DNA of 64,000 nucleotides from Candidatus Pantoea soli (GTDB taxonomy: Bacteria > Pseudomonadota > Gammaproteobacteria > Enterobacterales > Enterobacteriaceae): the NCBI RefSeq assembly GCF_007833795.1, contig NZ_CP032704.1:186001-250000 (forward strand), given 5' to 3'. How positions within the stretch are numbered: the stretch's first letter is position 1; the number at the start of each line of letters is the position of its first letter. Of this stretch, positions 48,924-57,692 are shown in pieces. The translations under genes were made by a program, and so were the position numbers. Below the pieces are notes generated by a model. That model had not been told where the DNA came from, ran no database searches, and saw nothing but the letters and a program-made list of their open reading frames with translations.

Positions 48924-49298
48924 TTAACCACACAGCGTCATGATATAAAATCCGGCCGCCGTCATGACCAGCGAACCCAGCACGTGTATCAGCACCGAGG
49001 CGGCTGCCCAGGCATAGCTGCCGGACTGCAGCAGGGCAAAAACCTCAGCTGAAAATGTGGAGAAGGTCGTCATTCCGCCACACAGCCCGGTGGTAATGAG
49101 CAGCCGCCAGGCCGGATCGAGGCCGGGATGGCGCAGAAAATACGCCAGCGCCGCCCCGATGATAAATCCACCCAGCAGGTTGACCAGCAGCGTCCCCGGC
49201 GGCAGGTCCGGAAAAAGCGCGTTCAGGCGTGCGCCCAGCTGCCAGCGGATTACACACCCTAAAGCACCGCCGGTGATGACGGCAAAAAGCTGATTCAC
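48924..49298 (-). CDS. crcB: CrcB/Fluc fluoride exporter
   Basis: This 124-residue, four-TM protein from GTG 49,298 has AGGA 6 bp upstream (another GTG lies at 49,304). Fluc signatures are GALGCVIRW, GTLLVNLLGGFIIG with the pore Asn, and TGLCGGMTTFSTFS, the TTFSTF track with the phenylalanine box. It works as a dual-topology dimer exporting fluoride. It is the last gene of the riboswitch operon, 11 bp after gpmA, so its expression should respond to fluoride. Confidence 0.95.
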   Translation of the reverse strand: MNQLFAVITGGALGCVIRWQLGARLNALFPDLPPGTLLVNLLGGFIIGAALAYFLRHPGLDPAWRLLITTGLCGGMTTFSTFSAEVFALLQSGSYAWAAASVLIHVLGSLVMTAAGFYIMTLCG

Positions 49299-49309
49299 GT
49301 TCACTCCTG

Positions 49310-50011
49310 TTATTTTTTTATATTCAGAGCATCACGGGACACGACCTGTGCGGCCGCATCCATCTGGTATACCGCCGGCACGCCGGTCGGGATATGCAGC
49401 TGTGCCACGCTGTCGTGGGGCATGCCGTCCAGAAAGGCGGTCAGGGCGCGCAGCGTGTTGCCGTGCGCCACGATCAGAACGGTACTTCCGCAGCGCAGCT
49501 GTGGCACCACAACGTGGTGCCAGTACGGCATGACGCGACGCAGGGTCATTTCCAGGCTTTCCGTTGCAGGCAGGTCGGCCAGCGCAACGCGGCGGTAGCG
49601 CGGGTCCCGACGCAGCTGAGCCGGCGCCTCCGTGTCCGCGGGAGGAATACCGCTGAAGCTTTTGCGCCAGAGCCGGACGGTCTCTGCGCCCATCAGCCGG
49701 GCAGCCGCGTCCTTGTTCAGCCCCTGCAGCGCACCGTAGTGCCGCTCGTTCAGCCGCCAGTTTTTTTCCACGGGCGTCCAGCTGCGGTCAATACGGTCCA
49801 GCACCCGCCAGACCGTATGAACACAGCGCGTCATCACCGAGGTGAAGACCCGGTCGGGCATCAGGCCCGCTGCCCGCAGCGCGTCACCGGCCCGGTCGGC
49901 CTCCTGCCGCCCCCGGTCCGTCAGCGGCACGTCCGTCCATCCGGTAAATCGGTTTTCCCGGTTCCACTGGCTTTCGCCGTGGCGCAGGAGGATCAGCGTT
50001 GCTGGTGCCAC
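49310..50011 (-). CDS. gpmA: 2,3-BPG-dependent phosphoglycerate mutase
   Basis: The start chosen is a GTG at 50,011 with GGGAG 8 bp upstream, giving 233 residues starting VAPATLILLRHGE; the frame is open upstream into the enolase gene to 50,104. Catalytic parts are RHGESQWNRENRFTGW (His nucleophile), NERHYGALQGLNK and VAHGNTLRAL (second His). It interconverts 3- and 2-phosphoglycerate, the step before enolase. Its place between enolase and crcB suggests it protects glycolytic flow when fluoride blocks the housekeeping enzymes. Confidence 0.9.
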   Translation of the reverse strand: MAPATLILLRHGESQWNRENRFTGWTDVPLTDRGRQEADRAGDALRAAGLMPDRVFTSVMTRCVHTVWRVLDRIDRSWTPVEKNWRLNERHYGALQGLNKDAAARLMGAETVRLWRKSFSGIPPADTEAPAQLRRDPRYRRVALADLPATESLEMTLRRVMPYWHHVVVPQLRCGSTVLIVAHGNTLRALTAFLDGMPHDSVAQLHIPTGVPAVYQMDAAAQVVSRDALNIKK

Positions 50012-50054
50012 AGGCAGTGCTCCCGTGCCGGGCGCGGACCGTCCGGCGGATGCT

Positions 50055-51344
50055 TTACGTGCGGCGCACAAACGCATGAAGCCCCGCGTAGTGCGCATCG
50101 TCACCCAGCGCCTGCTCGATGCGCATCAGCTGGTTGTACTTTTCCACGCGTTCGCCGCGGCACGGCGCGCCGGTTTTCAGGTGTCCCGCGCGCAGTGCCA
50201 CCGTCAGGTCGGCAAGGAACGTGTCCGTGGTTTCCCCGCTGCGGTGGGACATGAACGCGCCCCAGCCGTGCCGCTGGCAGAGCGCCACGGCGTCCAGCGT
50301 TTCGCTGAGCGAGCCTATCTGATTGAGCTTAATCAGCGCGGCGCTGGCGAGGTTTTCGTCTATGCCGCGCTGAATGTACTTCACGTTGGTGACAAAAAGG
50401 TCGTCGCCAACCAGCTCGGCCCGGCCCGCGAGCTGCTGGTGCAGATGCTTCCAGCCCGCCCAGTCGTCCTCGGCCAGGCCGTCTTCCAGCAGGATGACCG
50501 GAAACTGGTCCATCAGCTCGCCGTAGTACGCCGTCATTTCCGCCGCGCTCAGCGCGCTGCCCTCGGTGCGCAGATGATACTGACCGTCAGCGTAAAACTC
50601 ACTTGAGGCGGGGTCCATGCAGATGCTGATGTCCTCTCCGGGCCGGTATCCCGCCTTCTCAATCGCCTGTACGATAAACGCCAGCGGGTCGCGGTTCGAC
50701 GACACGGCGGGCGCAAAGCCGCCTTCGTCTCCCACTGCCGCCGAGAGGTTTTTGTCCAGCAGGATCTGGCGCAGCGCCTGATAGACCTCGCTGCCCTGAC
50801 GTACGGCCTCGCGCAGCGTGGGCGCGCCGTGCGGGGCTATCATAAACTCCTGGAAGTCCGCGCCCTGACCGCGGGCGTGCACGCCGCCGTTGATGATGTT
50901 CATGCACGGCACGGGCAGCAGGTTCGCCTGCAGGCCCCCCAGGTAGCGCCACAGCGGCTCGTGCGAGGCCTGAGCCGCCAGCCGGGCCACCGCCAGCGAC
51001 ACGCCCAGAATGGCATTGGCACCCAGGCGACTCTTGTTCTCCGTGCCGTCCAGCGCCAGCATGATGTTGTCCAGCTGACGCTGCTCGCGCACGTCGCTGC
51101 CGCGCACGGCCTGGCAGATTTCCGTATTAACCGCCCTGACGGCATCCAGAACGCCTTTGCCGCCAAAACGGTGTGCGTCACCGTCGCGGCGCTCTGCGGC
51201 CTCGCGCGACCCGGTGCTGGCCCCGGAAGGCACCGAGGCGCGCGCCATCATCCCGTCCGCGGTCCGGGCTTCGACTTCAACCGTGGGGTTGCCGCGCGAG
51301 TCAAGAATTTCCCGGGCGGTCACGTTATCCAGTGTAAAACGCAT
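50055..51344 (-). CDS. eno: Enolase, plasmid paralog in fluoride operon
   Basis: At 429 residues it matches enolase length. Motifs present: ILDSRGNPTVE, GASTGSREA, CMNIINGGVHA, VGDEGGFAP (catalytic Glu), the metal ligands in MDPASSEFY, LLEDGLAEDDW and GDDLFVTN, the catalytic Lys in LIKLNQIGSLSET, and SHRSGETTD. Enolase is a classic target of fluoride, which with phosphate traps the active-site Mg. A second, possibly less sensitive copy under a fluoride riboswitch is a logical resistance factor. No missing catalytic residue is seen; reduced sensitivity is inference. Confidence 0.95.
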   Translation of the reverse strand: MRFTLDNVTAREILDSRGNPTVEVEARTADGMMARASVPSGASTGSREAAERRDGDAHRFGGKGVLDAVRAVNTEICQAVRGSDVREQRQLDNIMLALDGTENKSRLGANAILGVSLAVARLAAQASHEPLWRYLGGLQANLLPVPCMNIINGGVHARGQGADFQEFMIAPHGAPTLREAVRQGSEVYQALRQILLDKNLSAAVGDEGGFAPAVSSNRDPLAFIVQAIEKAGYRPGEDISICMDPASSEFYADGQYHLRTEGSALSAAEMTAYYGELMDQFPVILLEDGLAEDDWAGWKHLHQQLAGRAELVGDDLFVTNVKYIQRGIDENLASAALIKLNQIGSLSETLDAVALCQRHGWGAFMSHRSGETTDTFLADLTVALRAGHLKTGAPCRGERVEKYNQLMRIEQALGDDAHYAGLHAFVRRT

Positions 51345-51359
51345 GGTATTTCTCCCGGT

Positions 51360-51785
51360 TCAGTCAGTCAGGTGAGTGATAAGCACATCCACCGTAAGGT
51401 GGTTGATGTAGTCCGCCGAGTGGGAGGTGAGCATGCCCATAAAGCGGTTGCGGTGCCCGGCAAGCACGAGGTCCACGCCCAGCTCCGCGATGCACTTCTC
51501 CACGTCCTCAAAACGGCGCATGGTGACCAGCTCCCGCGTATCGACCTCCTCAGGCACGGAGGCCGCCAGCTCGCTCAGAAACGCCTTGGCTTTAACCACC
51601 TCGTCCGACACGACGTCGTCCATCAGGCTGTCGGACACATAGTTCATCTCCCTGTAATCGTCGCTGATGTGGGCCAGGGTGATTTTCATGCCGAGCGGCT
51701 GCGCCAGCGCAACCGCGCGCTTCAGCAGGAGGGTGCCGTCGTCTTTATCGTTCACAAGAATCAGTGCGTGGGTGTAGCAGGTCAT
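51360..51785 (-). CDS. Universal stress protein (UspA family)
   Basis: The product has 141 residues with the alpha/beta Usp fold: THALILVNDKDDGTLLL at the start and VDLVLAGHRNRFMGMLTSHSADYINH near the end, a G-x-R-N-type nucleotide-binding loop. It overlaps the pyrophosphatase stop by 4 bp (ATGA) and precedes enolase by 15 bp. Usp genes recur in fluoride-responsive operons, but its role there is unknown. Confidence 0.88.
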   Translation of the reverse strand: MTCYTHALILVNDKDDGTLLLKRAVALAQPLGMKITLAHISDDYREMNYVSDSLMDDVVSDEVVKAKAFLSELAASVPEEVDTRELVTMRRFEDVEKCIAELGVDLVLAGHRNRFMGMLTSHSADYINHLTVDVLITHLTD

Positions 51786-52690
51786 AATGAACTCCCGTTC
51801 TGGTTAAGGCGGGACTCAAGCCACGGCAGAAGCTGCTTTTTGCGGCTGAGCATGCCCGGTACGGAGCAGGAGGCCGCGTTAACGCTCTCCCGCCCGGCGA
51901 AGTAAAGCGTTGAAAACCCGGCGCGAATGTCGGTCAGCATCAGCACCGCCAGGCCAGCTCCCGACTGGTCTGCCAGATACGCCAGGGCTGCGAGCAGGTC
52001 GTCCATCACGGGGGCAACCTGTGTCGGTGAGCTGACTTCAATCTGGGCAATACGCACGTCGGTGCCGGCAATGACGAAGGCCTTGAGGTCCCTGTCCAGC
52101 AGCTGCTGTGCGCTGAGGCCGGTGACGTCTGTTTTGGCGGTGAGAAGGTCACGGGCGAAGGCCCTGCGGTTTACGCCGGACAGCACGCCCAGTTCGGTGG
52201 CCGAACGGATATCGTCTTCGGTGGTGGTCGGCGAGCGAAGATTCACGGTGTCACTGAGGAGTGCGCCCAGCAGAAGCACGGCGAGCGTCGGGGGCAGCGT
52301 GCGGCGCGCTTCCGCGTCCATCAGCAGCCAGAGCAGCGTGGCGCTGCTGCCAACCGGACGAATATGTACTTCCGGCGGCAGTTGCGTTATCAGCCCACCC
52401 AGCCGGTGGTGGTCAGTGATGCCCACGACGTTGCTCCGGAGCAGGTCATCAGGCCCCTGCGCCGGTTCGGTGAAATCAACCAGCCAGACCCGTTCATCCT
52501 GCAGCGGAAATGCGAGCAGCGGCGGCAGCGTAAGGCCGGCGGCGTTAAATATAAAACGGGTTTCGCGGTTAGCCTCGCCGAGACGCCATGCACGGGCGTC
52601 CATGCCGCGCCCGGTCAGCCAGTGCGCGGTGACGACGGCCGTGCAGATGGCGTCGCTGTCAGGATTGATGTGGCCAAAAACGTGTATCAA
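51782..52690 (-). CDS. ppaC: Family II (Mn-dependent) inorganic pyrophosphatase
   Basis: The product has 302 residues starting from a TTG at 52,690 with GGGGAGAG upstream. The DHH domain has GHINPDSDA, WLVDFTEP, GITDHHRLGG and LLSDTVNL as metal ligands; the C-terminal DHHA2 domain has SRKKQLLP. It hydrolyses PPi. Enterobacteria normally use a family I enzyme, which fluoride inhibits strongly, so a family II copy as the first gene after a fluoride riboswitch fits a bypass role. It is translationally coupled to the Usp gene. Confidence 0.93.
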   Translation of the reverse strand: MIHVFGHINPDSDAICTAVVTAHWLTGRGMDARAWRLGEANRETRFIFNAAGLTLPPLLAFPLQDERVWLVDFTEPAQGPDDLLRSNVVGITDHHRLGGLITQLPPEVHIRPVGSSATLLWLLMDAEARRTLPPTLAVLLLGALLSDTVNLRSPTTTEDDIRSATELGVLSGVNRRAFARDLLTAKTDVTGLSAQQLLDRDLKAFVIAGTDVRIAQIEVSSPTQVAPVMDDLLAALAYLADQSGAGLAVLMLTDIRAGFSTLYFAGRESVNAASCSVPGMLSRKKQLLPWLESRLNQNGSSL

Positions 52691-52772
52691 GGGTCTCTCC
52701 CCATAAAGGGAAGTACGCAGGCCGGGAAGAAAGTATGGACGGCCTGACGCACCTCCTGAAAATCAAGAGTCA

Positions 52773-52829
52773 CATCAGGCGTCATCAGCTCCGGAACGGA
52801 GCGGTTGGGAAAGGTGGAACGCCATCACC
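52773..52829 (-). ncRNA. Fluoride riboswitch (crcB motif)
   Basis: On the minus strand the leader reads GGTGATGGCGTTCCACC, then AACCGCTCC-GTTC-CGGAGC, then TGATGACGCCTGATG. This fits the crcB motif: stem GGUG/CACC, the AACCGC junction, a second stem-loop, and the conserved GAUGACGCC whose ACGCC pairs with GGCGU at the 5' side. It lies 83 nt upstream of the pyrophosphatase start and starts about 10 nt after a sigma-70 promoter. It should switch the whole operon on when fluoride is bound. Confidence 0.92.
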
Positions 52830-52839
52830 CTGTACTCTG

Positions 52840-52868
52840 AGTATAGAACCAGACGGAAAACCTGTCAG
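52840..52868 (-). promoter_or_regulatory. Sigma-70 promoter of the fluoride operon
   Basis: On the minus strand CTGACA (52,863-52,868) and TATACT (52,840-52,845) are separated by exactly 17 bp. The transcript would start a few bases before the riboswitch. Confidence 0.82.
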
Positions 52869-52887
52869 TATTATTCTGCTGGCGCCC

Positions 52888-53487
52888 TCAGCCCGCCAGC
52901 GCAGCGCGTGCCTCGCGGAGCACCCGGCGGATGTTTTCCGGCACCGCCGGACTCGTGCAGAGCGACAGCGGGCTGGGATGCGGCATCACCAGCACCGTGA
53001 CGCCGGGGCGCAGGTGACTGACCGTCCCGCGGGACTGCGCCGCTACGGCACCGGCCAGCACCACCACGCGCAGCGCGGGCAGATGCGCCAGCACGTCCTC
53101 AAGCCAGGCGCAGCCGGTACGGATATCCACCGCTGAGGGCCGTTTCTGCGGCCCGTCGCTGACCCAGGGCACCGTATTCCACAGCACGCTGTCCTGACGC
53201 GCAATGCCCGCTTCCGCCAGAAACCGCCCCAGATTCTGCTGGGCCGGCCCCGGGTTATCACGCGACACGAACCGGGGTGACGGGCTGCTGCGCGCCGGTG
53301 ACTGCAGCAGCACGAGCAGCCCGGCCCCGGCCCCACCGTCGGCCGGATCAAACCACGGCACCTCCACACCGGCCTGATTCTGCCCGCTGACCCAGCGATT
53401 CAGCGCGGCCACGTGCGGCGCGGTGACCGCCGCGAGGCGTTCCTCGCGTAAAAACGGGTCCAGCAGCGACGTGCAGGTTTCACTCAC
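52888..53487 (-). CDS. Uracil-DNA glycosylase superfamily protein
   Basis: The product has 199 residues. LLVLLQSPA, FVSRDNPGPAQQNLGRFL and SVLWNTVPW form the substrate-pocket region, and VMPHPSPLSL matches the second UDG motif (HPSP). It resembles the uncharacterised UDG-like group more than Ung. It may excise damaged bases, but activity is not assured because the motif 1 water-activating residue is not the standard one. It is translationally coupled to the TDT transporter and lies just upstream of the riboswitch promoter. Confidence 0.8.
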   Translation of the reverse strand: MSETCTSLLDPFLREERLAAVTAPHVAALNRWVSGQNQAGVEVPWFDPADGGAGAGLLVLLQSPARSSPSPRFVSRDNPGPAQQNLGRFLAEAGIARQDSVLWNTVPWVSDGPQKRPSAVDIRTGCAWLEDVLAHLPALRVVVLAGAVAAQSRGTVSHLRPGVTVLVMPHPSPLSLCTSPAVPENIRRVLREARAALAG

Positions 53488-54644
53488 GGCTTCCGGTCCA
53501 GGCCTGCCAGGCAGGGGGAAACAAAGAGTTTACCGCTCCATGCACCGCGCACCGTCTTCACTGCGACCAGCAGCCACATGGCGGCCAACATGACAACAAG
53601 AAGCGCCCCGAAGCCTTTAAAGAACGCCAGTTCAACGAGTGTAGACAGCTTCAGCGTGGCCACGGTGTACACGCCCAGCGGGAAGGTAAATCCCCACCAT
53701 CCCAGGTTGAACGGAATGCCTTCACGGAAGTATCGCACGGTTATCAGCGTGGCCAGCAGCATCCACCACAGGCCGCAGCCCCAGAAGAGAATGCCGGCAA
53801 CGAACCCCACGCCCTGCGCGATGTGACCGATTTCCGGCATACCCGCCGCGGCAAACACCCCGGGCGCATCGCCACCGATGACCAGCATGCCGAGCGAGCC
53901 GGTGCCAATCGGCCCCAGCGCCAGCCAGCTTGAGGCCGCCATACTCTCGTGTGGCAGCTTGTGCAGCGCCATACGCAGCAGAAGGATGGCAAGGATGCTC
54001 AGCGCCACCGGCACAGAGTACGCCCACAACACGTAGCTGGTAATAATGATGCCGAGCTGCGCGTGGGTGTCGGCAATGTGCGGCGCCAGCAGGCCGCCGC
54101 TGACCGCCGCGACCTCGGCAGCCACAACCGGCAGTAACCAGACGGCCGTCATCTGGTCAATGCTGTGCTGCTGCCGGGTAAACATCATGTAGGGAATACA
54201 CACGCCGCACAGCAGCGACATCGCCACGTCCAGCCACCACAGGGCGTGTGCCACCGGAATAACGTCTGCGCCCCAGCGGGGAAGACCGAACGCCAGCAGC
54301 CCGTTGATGATGGTCGCCATGCCCATCGGGATGGTGCCAAAGAACATGGACACCGTTGAATGGCCAAAGATGCGCTTTGCCTCACCGAAGTACATCACCC
54401 AGCGCGCCAGATACATCACGGCAAAGACGCTGAACAGCAGGATGTTAAACATCCAGAGCCCCTCGGCGACGAGGCGTAATCCCGGAACCGGCCAGGGGAA
54501 CTGCGCCAGAGACAGCGACAGGATACCGGTCCCCATGGTCGCGGCGAACCAGTTAGGCGTGAACTGACGTATAGCCTCTTTCGGGCTGCTCAGCGCGCTC
54601 AGCGGGCGCGCTCCGTTATGCAGGGTAAATATTTTATCGTTCAT
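53484..54644 (-). CDS. TDT/SLAC1-family transporter (TehA-like)
   Basis: The product has 386 residues with about ten TM helices; the start is RQFTPNWFAATMGTGILSLSL and a central GPIGTGSLGMLVIGG segment is typical of the tellurite-resistance/dicarboxylate (TDT) family. Members include TehA, Mae1 and anion channels of the SLAC1 type. Given its place in a fluoride element, anion transport is a reasonable idea but unproven. The transcript probably starts in the 150-bp gap to the beta-propeller gene (TATACT near 54,675). Confidence 0.85.
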   Translation of the reverse strand: MNDKIFTLHNGARPLSALSSPKEAIRQFTPNWFAATMGTGILSLSLAQFPWPVPGLRLVAEGLWMFNILLFSVFAVMYLARWVMYFGEAKRIFGHSTVSMFFGTIPMGMATIINGLLAFGLPRWGADVIPVAHALWWLDVAMSLLCGVCIPYMMFTRQQHSIDQMTAVWLLPVVAAEVAAVSGGLLAPHIADTHAQLGIIITSYVLWAYSVPVALSILAILLLRMALHKLPHESMAASSWLALGPIGTGSLGMLVIGGDAPGVFAAAGMPEIGHIAQGVGFVAGILFWGCGLWWMLLATLITVRYFREGIPFNLGWWGFTFPLGVYTVATLKLSTLVELAFFKGFGALLVVMLAAMWLLVAVKTVRGAWSGKLFVSPCLAGLDRKP

Positions 54645-54796
54645 GCCGGGATCTCCTGTGTAAACAGAGACAGTATAGGCATGCAGACGTAAATCTTTAA
54701 AACAGGTTATTCAGCTAAAATAAATCTGTAAAAGTGGTTTACCATCCCCCACTCTGCAAAGGACTATTACAGCACCGGAGTGAGGGAGGGACTGAA

Positions 54797-55795
54797 TCAG
54801 GCCTTCGGCGGGCTTTTAATCGTGGCCGTGACGCGGTTCTGTTTCAGGTCAACCACCGAAATACTGAGGTCTTTATTCAGCACCCACGCGCGGGCACCGT
54901 CTTTACTGAAAACGATGGCCTGACGGGGCGCATCCAGTCCGGTAACGGTGGCGACCACCTTACCGGCCGCGGTATCAATAACGGAGAGGCTGTTGTCACC
55001 CAGGTTGCCGCTGTAAACATAGCGGTTATCCGGTGTCAGCGCGGCACCGTAAGGGTCCTGCCCCACGGGAATGGTTGACGTAATGGCGCGCTTCTGCGTG
55101 TCAACCACGGCGATGGTGTTGCTCCCGCTGTTAGCCGCGTAAAGCGTGCGGCCGTCGGCGCTGACAGAAATGGCGCGCAGCTTGCTGAAGCCGGTTATCT
55201 CGCCGCGAATCTCGCCCGTTACGGCGTCAACGAGGGTGATTTTATCGCCCTTAAAGTTGGTGACGTAGACGGTTTTGCCGTCCGGGCTGATTTTGATGCC
55301 CTGACGGGGCTGAGCAAAACCCGTCACGACCGAAACGGGCCGGTTGTGGGTCAGGTCATACACCGAAAGTGTGCTGGCGGCTTCGTTATTCACATACAGG
55401 CGCTGACCGTCACGGCTGATAGCTGTGCCGAATGCCCCGGGACCCAGCGGCAGCGAGGTCTCCACGTCAAGCGTCCCGGTACTGATTTTTCTGACCACGC
55501 CCAGACTGCTGTCAGAAAGAAATATGGCCTTACCGTCCGGAGTAAAAAGCGCATTACGGGGGGTGACGTATCCCTTCAGCACCTTCCTGACCTTACCGGT
55601 GGCAAGGTCGTAGACCACCACGTCAGGGCGCTCACTGTAGGACGCCACCGCCGTTTTTTCATCGGGACTGACAGCAAGAGAATTGTTGTGGATATCGCCA
55701 TCAAACGTCCAGCGCGCCTCTGCGGCACCGGCGAGGGTGCTGATGAGAAGAAGCGCCACCGCGGTCAGTCCCGGGATCCTGTATTTTTTTATCAT
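54797..55795 (-). CDS. Exported YncE-like beta-propeller protein (YVTN repeats)
   Basis: From the ATG at 55,795 (AGGA 6 bp upstream; an ATG at 55,798 is equally open) it has 332 residues. A signal peptide ends near residue 25 (STLAGAAEA). About seven repeats of the form SPDGKTVYVTN-F-GDKITLVD follow, the YVTN/NHL propeller. YncE of E. coli is periplasmic and binds DNA in vitro; the role here is unknown. It diverges from the chemoreceptor gene. Confidence 0.87.
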   Translation of the reverse strand: MIKKYRIPGLTAVALLLISTLAGAAEARWTFDGDIHNNSLAVSPDEKTAVASYSERPDVVVYDLATGKVRKVLKGYVTPRNALFTPDGKAIFLSDSSLGVVRKISTGTLDVETSLPLGPGAFGTAISRDGQRLYVNNEAASTLSVYDLTHNRPVSVVTGFAQPRQGIKISPDGKTVYVTNFKGDKITLVDAVTGEIRGEITGFSKLRAISVSADGRTLYAANSGSNTIAVVDTQKRAITSTIPVGQDPYGAALTPDNRYVYSGNLGDNSLSVIDTAAGKVVATVTGLDAPRQAIVFSKDGARAWVLNKDLSISVVDLKQNRVTATIKSPPKA

Positions 55796-56084
55796 CATTT
55801 TTCCTGCATAGGGGTGGTAAGGGATAAGACTCATTGCCCGCTTAAGGGCTTCAGAAGAAGCGTGGCAGATAAACCCCGCTCAGGGAAATCGATTTTCCGG
55901 CTATGCCTTACCAGCCACCATAACCGTAAGAACGGCATAGTTTTTAATGAACATAAAAAGCCTGATGATTCAGAAGTATGGTGCATAACTATCTGCTCCC
56001 TCCCCCCGACCCGCTTCATCAGACCTGTCCTGACGCCCACTTCTGCCGATACTTCCCCTGTCACTTAACACTCAGGGCTACCCA

Positions 56085-57629
56085 ATGAAAATATCAACCC
56101 GTCTGGCCGCAGGTTTTGGCCTGCTTATTCTGCTGTTCATCTTCTGCACCGGACTTTCGTTAAAGGCGCTTTCCGGCGCCCGCGAAGGAATGGATGACGT
56201 GATTAATGTCAAAATGAAAAAATATCAGATCGTTCTGGACATGCGGGGCGCATTACGCGACATGGCCATTGCGGCCCGAAATCTGGCCCTGCTGTCCGAT
56301 CCGAAAGCCATGCAGCCCGAGTGGGAGCGCCTTGAGGCACAGAAAACCTTATATATACGCAGCCGGGAAGCACTGGAGTCCATGCTGGCAGATGACGCCT
56401 CATCCGCAGGACGCGCTGCCTTCACCATAGTCCGTGAAAATGAAGCCGCCGTTCTGTCAGGTCTGGAACAGGCCGGTCAGTTCGGACTGCAGAACCGTCC
56501 ACAGGAAGCCACAGCGTATCTGATGAATACGGTCAGGCCGGTGCAACGTACTCTTCTGGATAATCTGAATGAAATGACGAATATCCAGATGCACAGCAGC
56601 CAGGACGCCGTTCGTGATAACAGTCGTAACGTGAGCCGGGCCTCTCTTACGCTGATCATTCTGGCCGTAATCTCGGTTATCGTTTCCATTTTTACGGGTG
56701 TCATTATCGTCCGCGTGCTGATGCGGCAGCTGGGTGGTGAACCTCAGCAGGCACAGGTACTGGCGGCCGCCATTGCAGCAGGTGACCTGACATCACCGGT
56801 GCCACTTCGCCGCAATGATAAAACAAGTCTGCTGGCATCGCTCGCCCGCATGCAGAGTCAGCTGCGCGGTTTGGTATCAAAGATCAAAGAAACCGCATCC
56901 GGTGTGGCGCTGGCGGCAGACGAGATCGCTCAGGGAAATACAGAGCTTTCATCACGCACTGAGCAACAGGCGGCTGCATTGCAGGAAACGGCCGCCAGCA
57001 TGGAACAACTCACGGCAACAGTGAAAAGTAATACGGCCGGCGCACAGCAGACGGCAGCTTCAGCGCGAGAAACGGCGGTGCTCGCGCGATCAGGAGAGAC
57101 AGATGTCCGCCGCATGTCAGAAACCATGAATGACATATCCCTGAGTGCTAAAAAGATCCGCGACATTACCGGTGTCATCGAGGGCATTGCCTTTCAGACC
57201 AACATTCTTGCACTGAATGCAGCTGTTGAAGCCGCCCGGGCAGGCGAGGATGGCAGAGGATTTGCTGTTGTTGCCGGTGAGGTTCGTACACTTGCACAGC
57301 GAAGTGCAACTGCAGCAAAAGAAATAAAGTCGCTTATTGAGCAGGCTGTAGAACAGGTTGAAAGTGGTGTGAGCGTGGCATCAGGTACCGGACAGAGCAT
57401 ACTCAATATTGTGGGTATGGTCGGGGAACTGGCGGAATTAATGGACATTATTTCGCTGGCATCCTCTGAGCAGATGCAGGGTATCTCGCAGGTCAGCATT
57501 GCGGTCAGTCAGATGGACGGTGTCACGCAGAATAACGCTGCTCTCGTCGAGGAGTCGTCATCGGCCTCCCGATCGCTTTCTGAACAGGCGCACTCCCTTC
57601 GTGGCATGGTCGAGACGTTTCGGGTCTGA
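56085..57629 (+). CDS. Methyl-accepting chemotaxis protein (Tsr/Tar-like)
   Basis: The product has 514 residues. TM1 is at about 8-28, a 4HB ligand-binding domain at about 30-185, TM2 at about 187-212, then HAMP and a signalling domain with the highly conserved hairpin tip (IIEGIAFQTNILALNAAVEAARAG region). It ends RGMVETFRV and lacks the C-terminal NWETF tether for CheR/CheB. It is the last gene of the element and may bring chemotaxis towards or away from an element-linked signal; the ligand is unknown. Confidence 0.93.
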   Translation: MKISTRLAAGFGLLILLFIFCTGLSLKALSGAREGMDDVINVKMKKYQIVLDMRGALRDMAIAARNLALLSDPKAMQPEWERLEAQKTLYIRSREALESMLADDASSAGRAAFTIVRENEAAVLSGLEQAGQFGLQNRPQEATAYLMNTVRPVQRTLLDNLNEMTNIQMHSSQDAVRDNSRNVSRASLTLIILAVISVIVSIFTGVIIVRVLMRQLGGEPQQAQVLAAAIAAGDLTSPVPLRRNDKTSLLASLARMQSQLRGLVSKIKETASGVALAADEIAQGNTELSSRTEQQAAALQETAASMEQLTATVKSNTAGAQQTAASARETAVLARSGETDVRRMSETMNDISLSAKKIRDITGVIEGIAFQTNILALNAAVEAARAGEDGRGFAVVAGEVRTLAQRSATAAKEIKSLIEQAVEQVESGVSVASGTGQSILNIVGMVGELAELMDIISLASSEQMQGISQVSIAVSQMDGVTQNNAALVEESSSASRSLSEQAHSLRGMVETFRV

Positions 57630-57661
57630 CGTAAGAATCAACTGAACTGACTCTCCACTTA

Positions 57662-57692
57662 CAAGCCCTTCAACTACAAAATGAAGGGCTTG
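57662..57692 (+). terminator. Hairpin after chemoreceptor; rest of gap to umuC empty
   Basis: CAAGCCCTTCA and TGAAGGGCTTG form a perfect 11-bp stem with a 9-base loop, 32 bp after the chemoreceptor stop. From 57,693 to 57,989 I see no gene; this is the right end of the inserted element. Confidence 0.65.

Noticed and set aside
51927..52706. Long plus-strand frames opposite the pyrophosphatase, enolase, pgm and uvr-type genes
   Set aside because: They are antisense shadows in GC-rich DNA; the minus-strand products carry complete family motifs and proper RBSs.
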